From positions 1 to 51,238 of the forward strand of contig NZ_JAOPXI010000062.1 in NCBI RefSeq assembly GCF_025965215.1: a stretch of 51,238 nucleotides of DNA, in the 5' to 3' direction. Below are positions 8,141 through 16,814 of the stretch, one piece after another. This DNA comes from Marmoricola sp. GTDB lineage: Bacteria; Actinomycetota; Actinomycetes; Propionibacteriales; Nocardioidaceae. The notes under the pieces were generated by a model that worked only from the letters and a program-made list of their open reading frames with translations, had not been told where the DNA came from and ran no database searches. Made by a program: the position numbers and the translations under genes. Numbering within the stretch: the first letter of the stretch is position 1; the number at the start of each line of letters is the position of its first letter.

Positions 8141-9288
8141 TGATCACCGGACGACCTACATCCACCGCGTTCGCCACCCGACGTCGCGACGACCACAACC
8201 ACTCCAGTATGGCGCTGAAGTCGCGCGTGCGGGACCTGCGCGCCGATCTGTCCGACCTGCTCGACAGCTCTGCCGAGATCTTCAGCCCTGCCGATCCCGC
8301 TCTCGAGTTCGCGCCCGACACCATCGCCGACCTCGCCCGCGTCTGTCTGGGTCGTGCGGAACTGGTCGGAACCTCGGATGACACCTCAGCTCACGCTCTC
8401 TATCTCCTTGCACTCGACTTCCAGCAGCTGGCGCTCGAGATGCACCAGGCTGACCTGACCTCGTCGACCCGGCGACTGACCGAATGCGCGGATGGCCTGA
8501 ACAGGTTGAGAACATTGCCGAGCTCGGAGGATCTGGTCGGGGCAGCCTGCGCCGAGTTCGCCAATCGCTGCGACTTCAGCCGTGCCGTGCTGTCCCGGGT
8601 GGACTCAGGGAGCTGGGTCCCGGCCTCGGGGTACTTCGCGGAGGGTGACGGTTCGTGGTTCGACGATTGGGTCGATGCCGCGATCCCCCTGCACGGCTCG
8701 ACTCCCGAGGCCCGTTTGCTGACTGAACGGATGCCGGCGGTCGTTCGGGACACCGGTGCCGGCGAGATCCACCGGGACATCATCGTCGAGGCGGGACAGT
8801 CCACCTCGTATGCCGTGGCGCCCCTGATCTCGGGGGGTGTGGTGGTGGGCTTCCTGCACGCCGATCACTTCGGGTCCAACCGGCAGGCGGACGAAGTAGA
8901 CCGCGACGTCCTGTGGGCCTTCGCGGAGGGCTTCAGCCGGATCCACGAACGTCGTGTGCTCATGGAGCGCGTCCAGGGCCAGGTCAACCATGTCGAGCGA
9001 GTCCTGTCCGCGGCGCTGCACGGGATCAACGACCAGCCGCGAGCTGCGATGGCGTGCAGCCCCGGGATGCTCATCGCCACCCGTATCGACTCGCTGGCCG
9101 AGCTCACTGCCCGCGAGCTGGAGGTGCTGCAGCTGATCGTCGCTGGCGCCAGCAACAGGGACATCGCAGCCCGATTGGTCATCGCGCTCGACACGGTCAA
9201 GTCCCACGTCAAGCAGATCCTCCGCAAGCTCGGAGTCACCAACCGCGCTCAGGCGATCGCCTGTGCGGCCGGCACCGCGGTCGCGTGA
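8140..9288 (+). CDS. GAF domain LuxR-type transcriptional regulator 2
   Basis: This 382-residue protein is a paralogue of the preceding regulator with the same plan: N-terminal helical region, GAF-like sensor (about residues 120-270, with STSYAVAPLISGGVVVGFLHAD) and LuxR helix-turn-helix at about 322-376 (LTARELEVLQLIVAGASNRD, TVKSHVKQILRKLG). The ATG at 8140 overlaps the TGA of the upstream gene as TGATG and has a G-rich site just before it; a GTG one codon earlier is possible. Two adjacent homologous regulators suggest a heterodimer or two inputs to one promoter. The next gene, an F420 oxidoreductase, begins 50 bp downstream. Confidence 0.87.
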   Translation: MITGRPTSTAFATRRRDDHNHSSMALKSRVRDLRADLSDLLDSSAEIFSPADPALEFAPDTIADLARVCLGRAELVGTSDDTSAHALYLLALDFQQLALEMHQADLTSSTRRLTECADGLNRLRTLPSSEDLVGAACAEFANRCDFSRAVLSRVDSGSWVPASGYFAEGDGSWFDDWVDAAIPLHGSTPEARLLTERMPAVVRDTGAGEIHRDIIVEAGQSTSYAVAPLISGGVVVGFLHADHFGSNRQADEVDRDVLWAFAEGFSRIHERRVLMERVQGQVNHVERVLSAALHGINDQPRAAMACSPGMLIATRIDSLAELTARELEVLQLIVAGASNRDIAARLVIALDTVKSHVKQILRKLGVTNRAQAIACAAGTAVA

Positions 9289-9338
9289 CCCCGGGGCGCT
9301 GGCCCGTCCGAACAGATCCCGAACGAAAGGGCACCTGC

Positions 9339-10520
9339 GTGCGCCTGGGACTCAACCTCGGCTACTGGATGGCACAGCCACCGACCGGGATCGACGAGCT
9401 GCTTGCGGCTGCCGAAGACAGCGGCTTCGACGCCGTGTTCGCAGCCGAGTCGTGGGGCTCTGATGCCTTCACCCCGTTGGCGTGGTGGGGCTCAGCCACG
9501 GATCGGATCAGGTTGGGGACCGCGATCGCACAGATGTCTGCTCGATCGCCAGCATCGACGGCGATGCAGGTGCTGACGTTGGACCACCTGACCGGCGGAC
9601 GAGTCATCCTCGGACTCGGCGTGAGCGGCCCTCAGGTGGTGGAGGGCTGGTACGGGCAGCCGTTCTCGCGTCCGCTGGCGCGCACGCGGGAGTACATCGA
9701 CATCGTGCGGCAGGTACTCGCTCGCGAGGCACCGGTGGCGAACGACGGGCTCCACTACCCGTTGCCCTTCTCTGGTCGAGGGTCAACCGGGCTCGGCGAA
9801 CCACTGAGATCGATCGTTCATCCGCTCAGGGCGGACGTTCCGATCTGGATGGGCGCAGAGGGCCCGAAGAACGTCGCCCTCGCGGCCGAGATCGCCGACG
9901 GCTGGCTACCGATCTACTTCACGCCGAGCATGGCGCCGGTCTACAACGAGTGGCTCGACGAAGGATTCGCGCGTTCGGAAGCACGGAACACCCGGGAGAG
10001 CTTCGAGGTCGCCGCAACGTGCAATGTGGTCGTCACCGACTCGGCTGCCGAGACCGCGGCAGTCCGGGACGCCATGCGTCCGTTCCTCGCGCTGTACATG
10101 GGCGGCATGGGCGCCAAGGACCAGCACTTCCACCAGCAGCTGTTTGCCCGGATGGGCTACGCCGATCTTGCCAAGGAGATCGGAGGCCTGTATCTCGCCG
10201 GGAAGAAGGACGAAGCCGCGTCGCTGGTCCCGGACGTCCTGATCGAGGAGATCAGCATCGTCGGTTCACCGGACGAAGTCCGAGCCGGGGTGAAGCGCTG
10301 GGAGGACTCCGGAGTCACGATGCTCCTCGTCACCCGAGCGACTCCAGAAAGCGTCCGACGGGTGGCCGACGTGGTGCTCGCTGATGCCCGGACAACCGCG
10401 CAGTCCCACGAGGGATGCTGTCAGCCGGACCAACAGCGGAAGGCCACATCCGGACCGCAGCGGATGAGGTCAGCGGGCCGTGAGAGCGGTCTTCAGTACA
10501 GCCGGACGACGGGGCTGTAG
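9339..10520 (+). CDS. LLM class F420-dependent oxidoreductase (TIGR03559-like)
   Basis: The 393-residue protein opens with MRLGLNLGYWMAQPP, and continues with the luciferase-like barrel marks GFDAVFAAESWGSDAFTPLAWW, LGTAIAQMSARSP and LTGGRVILGLGVSGPQVVEGWYG. The later PIWMGAEGPKNVALAAEIADGW segment is also typical of F420-dependent members. The GTG at 9339 follows GAAAGG by eight bases, which decides this start over longer readings. The family usually ends near residue 350; here about 40 polar residues rich in Arg, Gln and Ser follow, and the gene overlaps the convergent surface-protein gene by 28 bp. The tail looks like read-through into non-conserved sequence. The substrate is unknown. Confidence 0.88.
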   Translation: MRLGLNLGYWMAQPPTGIDELLAAAEDSGFDAVFAAESWGSDAFTPLAWWGSATDRIRLGTAIAQMSARSPASTAMQVLTLDHLTGGRVILGLGVSGPQVVEGWYGQPFSRPLARTREYIDIVRQVLAREAPVANDGLHYPLPFSGRGSTGLGEPLRSIVHPLRADVPIWMGAEGPKNVALAAEIADGWLPIYFTPSMAPVYNEWLDEGFARSEARNTRESFEVAATCNVVVTDSAAETAAVRDAMRPFLALYMGGMGAKDQHFHQQLFARMGYADLAKEIGGLYLAGKKDEAASLVPDVLIEEISIVGSPDEVRAGVKRWEDSGVTMLLVTRATPESVRRVADVVLADARTTAQSHEGCCQPDQQRKATSGPQRMRSAGRESGLQYSRTTGL

Positions 10521-13500
10521 TTCGCGTCGTAGGACGTGGTGCCTGCGAATCGCCACCGGTAGTCGGTGCGCTTCGTCGGGTTCTTGTTGATGGTGACGGT
10601 TCCGACGCTGTTGGTACGGAAGGTCCTCACGTTCGACCAGTTCCTCGCGCCGACCGGACGCTGTTGAAGGGTCAGGTAGAGATACCTGACCCGGGTGTTC
10701 GAGCCGGTCAACAGAGTGGCGCGAAGTCCGGACGCGGTCCTGGCGTTGTGCGTCTTGGTGTACACCTTCACGACCAGGGTCGCCGAGGTCGAACTCGCGT
10801 AAGCGCTGTCACCGAGGAACCGCACCCGGTAGTACGCCTTGACAGCCACCGGGTAGCTCAACGACACCGACCCGGTCGAGGTGGTGGTGCCAGAAGTGAC
10901 CAGGGTCCAGGTCCCCGTGGTGGTGTAGCGACGTTCCAGGCGGACCACCTTGCCGGCGACTGGGCCGCCGGTGCCGTTGCGCAGGACGCCGTGCATCAGG
11001 GTCGGGTAGCCGGCCGACGCGGTGAACGACATCGTGGTGGGCTCCAGCACGCTGAATTGCTGGCTGACCTGTCGCGACGTGGCGAATTGGCCGTCGCCCG
11101 ACTGGTTCGCGTCGAGCACACACACGCCGACGTGCACGAGTTGGACGTTGTTCGCGGAGTCGACCGTGCAGGCGGCGTTCGTGGTGGCTGCATCGACGCT
11201 GATCACCACCACGGTGGTCGACGAACCCGTGCCCGGGACGACCGGGTGGTAGGAACCGCCCACGACGGCACCGGCCGGAGCAGCTGATGTGAAGTACAGG
11301 TCGACGTCGAAGAAACCGATGCCGGTGAACGTGTCTTGGCCTGATCCGGCCAGGCCGGCCACCCGGCCGTCCGGCACGTCGACGACCGGAGTCGCGGCGC
11401 CTGTGACGTCGAGAACGTTGTTGGTGCCGATCCCTTGGATGTCGTAGCCGCCGTTGTTCCCCAGGTAGAAGGTGGTGTTGCCAGTGGCCAGACCGAAGAA
11501 GCGGGTGATCCCAGAGAAGCTCTGCGTCACCGCGCCCAGCACCGCTTGCCCAGGAGTGCAACTGGTCGCCGCGACGACGCACACGTGCAACGGAGTCCCG
11601 GGTGCGTCGGCGTAGCTGAGCGTGGCCTGACCCGTACCGGAGCCTTCGAAGGAGTCAGCCTGCGAACCAGCGAAGAAGGAGGTGGCCGCCGCTGCCCCGA
11701 CGAAGGTGAGCGGGCTTGGCGAGGTCCACGTGTACGTCGAGCTCGCGGCGGACGCGGTGTCGTTCGCCGTCGGACCTACTTGCTGACCGGATCGGTTCAC
11801 CGTCAAGGCTGCCGACAGGTGCGAGAAGTCCAGCAGGTTCCCCGAGCCGGAAAGATTGACCGACGCCGAGGACGTGGCCGCGACGAACCTGCTGCCGGGA
11901 CCCGGCAGGGTCACGGACTCCGGTGACGTGCCCGCGAGGAAGGTGGTGTCGCCGAGCGCGGACCCGATGAAGGTGGCGAACGCGGCGGGGTCGCCCAGAG
12001 TGTCTGCGCCCCCCGACAACCCGGTGATGGTGCCCGCTGCGGCGTCCAGGCTGGTGCCCGCGGGAGTAGCGCTGGCATCGAAGGTGTTCGTAGCGCCGTG
12101 CGCGGTGAAGCCGTAGCCAGCGTGCGGTCCGGCCACGAACACTGTCTGACCGGCACTCGACCCCTCGAACGCGGTGAACCCGGCGCCGCCGTCGGTGAAG
12201 TCGTAGCTCAGCGCACCTGCCGCTGCGGTGTTGTCCCCATGGCCTCCGGCGGGGCCGCCGGAGACGTTGACGACCAAGGGCGAGCCTGCAGATGCCGGCA
12301 CGTTCGAGAAGTCGATCGAGTCGCCGAGCACCGCGGCCGGGTCAACGAACGACTCGTTCGTGGGGCCGGCGACGAAGTGAGTTATCCCTGCGCTGGAGGC
12401 GACGAAGTGGGTGACCCCGCTGAACGAGTCCGGGGTGATCGACCCCGGTCCAGTCACCGTGCCGACCGCCGCGTCCACCGTCGTACCGGCCGGCGCAGGG
12501 CTCACATCCACAGCGTCGCCGGAGCCCGTGGCGTTGAACTGGAGGCCCCCGACGCCGCCGGTCACGAACGTCGTATTGCCTCCGGCCAACCCGACGAATC
12601 CGGTGATCCCGGAGAAATGCTGGATCACCGATCCCAACAGCGCTTGTCCGGCAGCGCAGCCGCTCGAGGCCACCGCACACACTCGCAAGGAGGTCCCCGA
12701 TGCGCCCGCGTAGCTGAGCATGGCCTGACCCCCGCTGCCCAGGAACGAGTCGGCGTTCGTGCCTGCGAAGAAGGAGGTCGGCGTGGGTGCTGCCACGAAC
12801 CTCAACGGACCGTTGCGGGTCCAGGTATCGGTCGACCCGCCTGCGGTAGCAGAGTCGTTCACTGTGGCCGCCACGGTCTGACCCGACACGTTGACCGTCA
12901 AGCTGCTCGTCACGTGTGAGAAGTCGATCGTTGTCTGGGCACTGCCCGGGATGAAGTGCGCCGAGGAGCCATCCGTGGCCTCGAGAGCCACCGGGACGTT
13001 GAGCGGTGCGACGAACCCAGCACCCCCGGCCGCACTCACGATCATGGAGCCGGTGCCTGCGAGAAGTCGATAGGTGCCGATGCCCGTGAGCGTGCCTGCG
13101 GTGCCGCAGGAGTTCAGGTTCACGCCCGTTCCGCCCGGCGTGCTGCCGACCGAGAGGTCCTCGGAGGCTGCTCCGTCGACCTCCACGGTGTCAGCGGCGC
13201 CGAGAGCTCCTTGAATCGTCGTGCTGCACGGAAATATCCCGCCGCTGGCAGTCTGATCGAGCACCACACGTTGCGGCGTCGCACCGGCTGGCGCCTCGAG
13301 GTCGATCACCGAGGGGAACACCGCTCCGCACGTCGTCCCGTCAACGAGCAGGTTCCCCGCGGCGGCGCGGGCAAGTGTGGTCGCCGTTCCGGCTGACGGG
13401 GCGTCCACCTGGACCGTCGCCGTTCCAGCCACGACGTTGCAGCTCGACAGGGCGGCAGCAGGCGAGGAGTCCCACGCGACCCACATGGCAGCTACGACGA

Positions 13501-13558
13501 CAAGTGAGAGTGCCAGCAACAGCGAACGACGGACTCGTTGACCCATCAGCACATCCAC
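10493..13558 (-). CDS. large secreted beta-repeat surface protein with Ig-like C-terminus
   Basis: The protein has up to 1021 residues. Its N-terminus has basic residues, a hydrophobic stretch (LLLALSLVVVAAMWVAW) and a PAAA/LS cleavage-like site near residue 37, so it is Sec exported. The central part is built from short motifs of the form TxFxAG and contains a 123-residue segment present twice (residues 211-333 and 576-698), each with a pair of cysteines (VCxVAxxxC). From about residue 815 there are two Ig-like beta domains, ending YSPVVRLY. I see no LPXTG motif, lipobox or C-terminal membrane anchor. The start may be GTG 13558, GTG 13552 or ATG 13546; a GAGGA lies just upstream. I do not recognise a family; an adhesive or structural wall-associated role is inference. 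Confidence 0.8.
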   Translation of the reverse strand: MDVLMGQRVRRSLLLALSLVVVAAMWVAWDSSPAAALSSCNVVAGTATVQVDAPSAGTATTLARAAAGNLLVDGTTCGAVFPSVIDLEAPAGATPQRVVLDQTASGGIFPCSTTIQGALGAADTVEVDGAASEDLSVGSTPGGTGVNLNSCGTAGTLTGIGTYRLLAGTGSMIVSAAGGAGFVAPLNVPVALEATDGSSAHFIPGSAQTTIDFSHVTSSLTVNVSGQTVAATVNDSATAGGSTDTWTRNGPLRFVAAPTPTSFFAGTNADSFLGSGGQAMLSYAGASGTSLRVCAVASSGCAAGQALLGSVIQHFSGITGFVGLAGGNTTFVTGGVGGLQFNATGSGDAVDVSPAPAGTTVDAAVGTVTGPGSITPDSFSGVTHFVASSAGITHFVAGPTNESFVDPAAVLGDSIDFSNVPASAGSPLVVNVSGGPAGGHGDNTAAAGALSYDFTDGGAGFTAFEGSSAGQTVFVAGPHAGYGFTAHGATNTFDASATPAGTSLDAAAGTITGLSGGADTLGDPAAFATFIGSALGDTTFLAGTSPESVTLPGPGSRFVAATSSASVNLSGSGNLLDFSHLSAALTVNRSGQQVGPTANDTASAASSTYTWTSPSPLTFVGAAAATSFFAGSQADSFEGSGTGQATLSYADAPGTPLHVCVVAATSCTPGQAVLGAVTQSFSGITRFFGLATGNTTFYLGNNGGYDIQGIGTNNVLDVTGAATPVVDVPDGRVAGLAGSGQDTFTGIGFFDVDLYFTSAAPAGAVVGGSYHPVVPGTGSSTTVVVISVDAATTNAACTVDSANNVQLVHVGVCVLDANQSGDGQFATSRQVSQQFSVLEPTTMSFTASAGYPTLMHGVLRNGTGGPVAGKVVRLERRYTTTGTWTLVTSGTTTSTGSVSLSYPVAVKAYYRVRFLGDSAYASSTSATLVVKVYTKTHNARTASGLRATLLTGSNTRVRYLYLTLQQRPVGARNWSNVRTFRTNSVGTVTINKNPTKRTDYRWRFAGTTSYDANYSPVVRLY
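11465..11833 (-). repeat. internal protein repeat copy 2 (123 residues) in the 1021-residue protein
   Basis: Residues 576-698 begin LDFSHLSAALTVNRSGQ and contain SFFAGSQADSF, VCVVAATSC and SFSGITRF, matching the first copy. The two copies flank a region with looser versions of the same TxFxAG theme. Confidence 0.75.
12560..12928 (-). repeat. internal protein repeat copy 1 (123 residues) in the 1021-residue protein
   Basis: Residues 211-333 begin IDFSHVTSSLTVNVSGQ and contain SFFAGTNADSF, VCAVASSGC and HFSGITGF. The copy aligns over its whole length with residues 576-698, with the cysteine pair retained. Confidence 0.75.
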
Positions 13559-13887
13559 AAGTCCTCATCTCCGTGAAAACGGACACTACTCCGGTCGCCC
13601 TGCACGAAGGCGCGTTCCAGCAAACACCAACGCCGGGCGTGGGCTCACCACCCGGCGCACCGGGCACCTTCTGATATGTGACGCCAGCCACGTCCGGGAC
13701 TCGCAGGCACATCACTCCGCCGACCGGTTGACGACGAAAACCCAGATCGCTGCGGACAGACAATTCAGATACCGGGGTCGATATGAGTAATTTGTGGCTA
13801 ATATGATGATTTCAGGCAACTGCTGAGAATCGCGTACCCGGTCCACCGGGCAGGCGACGCCAGTGCCTCAACTGAAGGCCTCACCTG
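13559..13887. other. divergent promoter region between two secreted-protein genes
   Basis: This 329-bp gap separates the start sites of the 1021-residue protein and the DUF3494 protein. Positions 13760-13815 are distinctly AT-rich for this genome and include TAATAT (13799) and TATGAT (13802), usable as -10 elements toward the right. A short GGTCCACC-type hairpin sits nearer the DUF3494 gene. No riboswitch consensus or coding sequence is recognised on either strand. Confidence 0.5.
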
Positions 13888-15906
13888 ATGAGCCATACTC
13901 GGTCGTTGCGCACCATCACTTCAAGCTTCACGACGGCGGGTGTGGCGATCGCAGCGTGTGCCCTGCTCGTCCTAGGCCCGCTCGGGGGGGTCTCCCCTGC
14001 TTCCGCGGCCTCCGCGGGAACCGCCGATACGCCGGTCGCCCTGGGCAGCGCAGCGGGGTACTCAGCGCTCGCCGGGCCCAGCATCGCCAACACCGGCGCA
14101 GGGACGGTGCTCGCGCTCGACCTTGGAGTCAGCGGCACGCTCGCCGGCTTCCCTCCCGGCACCGTGACCGGTGCCACCCACATCGCCGACGACACGGTCG
14201 CCACTGCACACACTGACCGACAGGCGGCCTACGACGCCGTGGTGGCCCGAACCGGTGGCATCGCGTTCTCCGGTGACCTCGCCGGCAGAACCTTCACGCC
14301 GGGCCTCTATTCGACTGCGGCTGCGGTGACGAACTCCGGCACGGTCACCCTCAATGCCGGCGGCGACCCGAACGCGACCTTCGTCTTCCAGGTCGGCGCG
14401 GCGCTGAGCTCGGCTGCCTCCACGAAGGTCGTCCTGACCAACGGAGCTCTCGCGAACAACGTCTACTGGCAGGTCGTCGGCGCCGTCTCGCTCGGCGCTG
14501 GTGCCCAGTTCGTCGGAACGTTGCTGGCCGCGGGAGCGATCTCCTTCGGGGACGGTGCGTCACTGAAGGGGCGTGCCCTGACGTCGAGCACCATCGCCCT
14601 GTCCAACAGTCCGATCACCCCGCCCATTGACGACCTGGTGGCACCGCTGGTGGCCATCGACGGCGGCCCCACGCGGTCGACCAACGACACGACCCCGCCG
14701 ATCTCCGGCACGACCGACGAACCCGGAACACCCCTGGTAACCCTCACGATCGGGTCACAGCAGTTGACCGCGAGGGCCGCCGGCGGCGTCTGGACCATGA
14801 GCGCCAATGCCCTGACCGCTGGGCCGCACGACATGGTCGCCTCGGTCACCGATCCCTCCCAGAACACCGGCACCGCCACGCAAGTCCTCACCGTGGACAC
14901 CTCGGCACCCACTGTCGCGATGACGGGCGGCTCCAGGGTGGCCACCAACGACACCACCCCGACCATCTCAGGCACGACCGACGAGTCGGGAACCCCCACC
15001 GTGACCGTGACCGTTGACGGCCAGACGCTGACCACCACGGCCGGTGCCTCTGGCGCCTGGGCCGTCGATGTCGGCTCCCTGGCCGAGACGCCGTACGGCG
15101 TCCAGGCATCGGTCACCGACGCCGCCGGCAACACCGGCACGGTCGCCCAGATCCTGACCGTCGACGTCACGGTGCCGGTCGTGACGATCAACGGCGGCTC
15201 CACCCGGTCGACGTCCGACACCTCACCGTGGACCTACGGCACGACAGCCGAACAGGCCGGCACGACCGTGCACCTCAGCGTGGGTGGCCAGTCGCTCGAC
15301 GCAACCGTGCAGCCAGGTGGCACCTGGGGCGTGAGCGCCCAGACCCTCGCGTCGGGCACCTACACCGTCGTAGCCACGATCACCGACGCGGCTGGGAACA
15401 CCGGCACCATGACCCAAACGCTCGCGGTCGGCCCGCCGCCGGTCCCGGCTGTCACCCCGCCAGGTGCCGTAGGCACGTATCGCCCGGATGCCGAGGTCCG
15501 CTTGGTCGGACACGCGTTTGTGGGCCGTGGGATCTATGGCCCCTTGACCCAACGAGCGACCTCGGTCCTGAACGGGCACCCAGCGAGAACAGCGACGTTC
15601 GAGATCCGGATCACCAACCGCGGCAACAAAGCGGATCAGGTGGCGATCCGGGGCACCGCCCGAAGCGCCCAGTTCACCGTGGCCTACTTCCACGCGGGCA
15701 GGAACGTTACAGCAGCCATCCTCAACGGAAGCTACCGCAGCGCCACCGTGCAGCCCGGCCAGTCGGTCATGCTGACTGTCAGGGTGACCAAGCTCCGCTA
15801 CGCCAGAACGGGCAGTCACCGCACGTTCACGATCCGCACGACCTCGGCGCACGATCCAGCGGAGGGCGACACCGTCGCGGCCGTCGTCAAGGTCGCCCGC
15901 GGCTAG
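13888..15906 (+). CDS. secreted ice-binding-like (DUF3494) protein with Ig-like repeats
   Basis: The 672-residue protein starts with a Sec signal peptide (hydrophobic TTAGVAIAACALLVLGPLGG, cleavage near ASA-AS at about residue 41). Residues 45-245 form a DUF3494/ice-binding-like beta-solenoid, with VALGSAAGYSALAGPSIANTG, LDLGVSGTLAGFPPGTV and FVFQVGAALSSAAS. Three Ig-like repeats of about 88 residues follow (about 250-515), each with NDTTP or SDTSP and ending with a DAAGNTGT-type motif. The final ~150 residues form another beta-rich module ending VAAVVKVARG. There is no sorting signal. DUF3494 proteins bind ice in some bacteria, but in many soil actinobacteria the domain may serve adhesion, so ice binding is only a possibility. 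GAAGG lies upstream of the ATG. Confidence 0.87.
   Translation: MSHTRSLRTITSSFTTAGVAIAACALLVLGPLGGVSPASAASAGTADTPVALGSAAGYSALAGPSIANTGAGTVLALDLGVSGTLAGFPPGTVTGATHIADDTVATAHTDRQAAYDAVVARTGGIAFSGDLAGRTFTPGLYSTAAAVTNSGTVTLNAGGDPNATFVFQVGAALSSAASTKVVLTNGALANNVYWQVVGAVSLGAGAQFVGTLLAAGAISFGDGASLKGRALTSSTIALSNSPITPPIDDLVAPLVAIDGGPTRSTNDTTPPISGTTDEPGTPLVTLTIGSQQLTARAAGGVWTMSANALTAGPHDMVASVTDPSQNTGTATQVLTVDTSAPTVAMTGGSRVATNDTTPTISGTTDESGTPTVTVTVDGQTLTTTAGASGAWAVDVGSLAETPYGVQASVTDAAGNTGTVAQILTVDVTVPVVTINGGSTRSTSDTSPWTYGTTAEQAGTTVHLSVGGQSLDATVQPGGTWGVSAQTLASGTYTVVATITDAAGNTGTMTQTLAVGPPPVPAVTPPGAVGTYRPDAEVRLVGHAFVGRGIYGPLTQRATSVLNGHPARTATFEIRITNRGNKADQVAIRGTARSAQFTVAYFHAGRNVTAAILNGSYRSATVQPGQSVMLTVRVTKLRYARTGSHRTFTIRTTSAHDPAEGDTVAAVVKVARG
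14638..15432 (+). repeat. three tandem Ig-like repeats in the DUF3494 protein
   Basis: Units begin near 14638, 14902 and 15169, giving a period of about 88-89 codons. Each has a VxIxGGxxR(S/V) opening, an (N/S)DT(T/S)P element and a closing D(A/P)xxNTGT(A/V/M)xQ strand. Confidence 0.75.
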
Positions 15907-15939
15907 CGCCTTCCTGGCTACCTCCACAGCCGCCGAGTC

Positions 15940-15968
15940 ATCAGGGACGCTCCTGATTTGTCTTTGTC
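15940..15968 (+). terminator. candidate terminator after the DUF3494 gene
   Basis: ATCAGG-gacgct-CCTGAT forms a perfect 6-bp stem 34 bp after the stop codon, followed by the T-rich TTGTCTTTGT. It lies between two convergent genes, where a terminator is expected. Confidence 0.5.
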
Positions 15969-16104
15969 GCGGGCTGACCACCCCGAGTTTCCGGCCAGCC
16001 GGTACCCGCCAACCGACGCGCAGACGCTCGTCGTGCGATGGCAAGCCGGCTGCTCACGGGCGCGGTTGACGATCCAGCTATTCACATCTAAGTGGGGGGC
16101 TCGT

Positions 16105-16488
16105 TCAGGCGCCAGTGAGTTGGTCTGGCTGGATGTGGTCGAGTTCTTGGTGCGCGACTGCTTGGTCGAGGGTGTCGTAGAGCGCGAAGACTTTGTCGAG
16201 TCCGGTGATGCGCAGCACCTTGCGGACGTTGGGTTGGGGTGCGGCGACGCGGACCCAGCCTCCCCAGCCGTTGACGCGACGCGATACGCCGAGCATGGTG
16301 CCCAGGGCCATCGAGTCAAGGAACGTTGTGGCGGAGAGGTCGACAACGACTTTGTTGTTCGTTTCACTGGTCGCGTCGAGGAAGGTGGAGCGGAGCATCT
16401 CGACACTCGAGATGTCGAACTCGCCAACGGGTGCCACGACGACGATGCCGCCACGTTCGGTTCGGACAATGTGCGGGTGCTTGAACAT
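16105..16488 (-). CDS. STAS domain anti-sigma factor antagonist
   Basis: This 127-residue single-domain protein has the STAS fold of SpoIIAA/RsbV-type anti-anti-sigma factors. The hallmark DLSATTFLDSMALGTMLG spans residues 50-67, with Ser59 in the DS(M/T)xLG motif as the likely site phosphorylated by an RsbW-type kinase. When unphosphorylated such proteins bind the anti-sigma factor and free the sigma factor. No kinase or sigma gene is adjacent. The ATG at 16488 has AAGGAC six bases upstream; the frame is open further upstream but without conserved sequence. It is divergent from the GAF-ANTAR gene, with a 326-bp gap, and the two may share stress or nutrient regulation. Confidence 0.92.
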   Translation of the reverse strand: MFKHPHIVRTERGGIVVVAPVGEFDISSVEMLRSTFLDATSETNNKVVVDLSATTFLDSMALGTMLGVSRRVNGWGGWVRVAAPQPNVRKVLRITGLDKVFALYDTLDQAVAHQELDHIQPDQLTGA

Positions 16489-16669
16489 CGGTAGGTCCTT
16501 GCGGTGGTGCTTCGCTCGGCACTTTGTCGACCGGGCGGGTGCTGGAACCCGAGAAGTGGAAGTCGAGCCACGTCGAACCGGATTCACCAGCCCCGACGCA
16601 CCTGATTCCACAGACCAAAGGCGGCGGAAACGCAAGGACCAACGAGCAGTGACATCGTCCAAGTTACAC

Positions 16670-16686
16670 CCGTGCGGGTGGCACGG
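16670..16686. repeat. perfect inverted repeat between STAS and GAF-ANTAR genes
   Basis: CCGTGC-gggtg-GCACGG is a perfect 6-bp inverted repeat in the 326-bp divergent gap (16489-16814). It could be an operator or an RNA hairpin; nothing else distinct is seen in the gap. Confidence 0.35.
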
Positions 16687-16814
16687 ATAGCCCAGCGAGA
16701 GCCAACGCCGATCAGGGGGTAGTCTGGCTGTCAGCGGGTCACCAACATGTGCTCGCATCAGAGTCGGTTCTCCGTGTAGTCGCGGTCAGCAGGCATCAGG
16801 CCCACGGAGCGCAC

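Noticed and set aside
15958-16494. A 178-codon plus-strand frame opposite the STAS gene.
   Set aside because: It is the shadow of the STAS gene, whose DSMALG motif and ribosome-binding site are clear.
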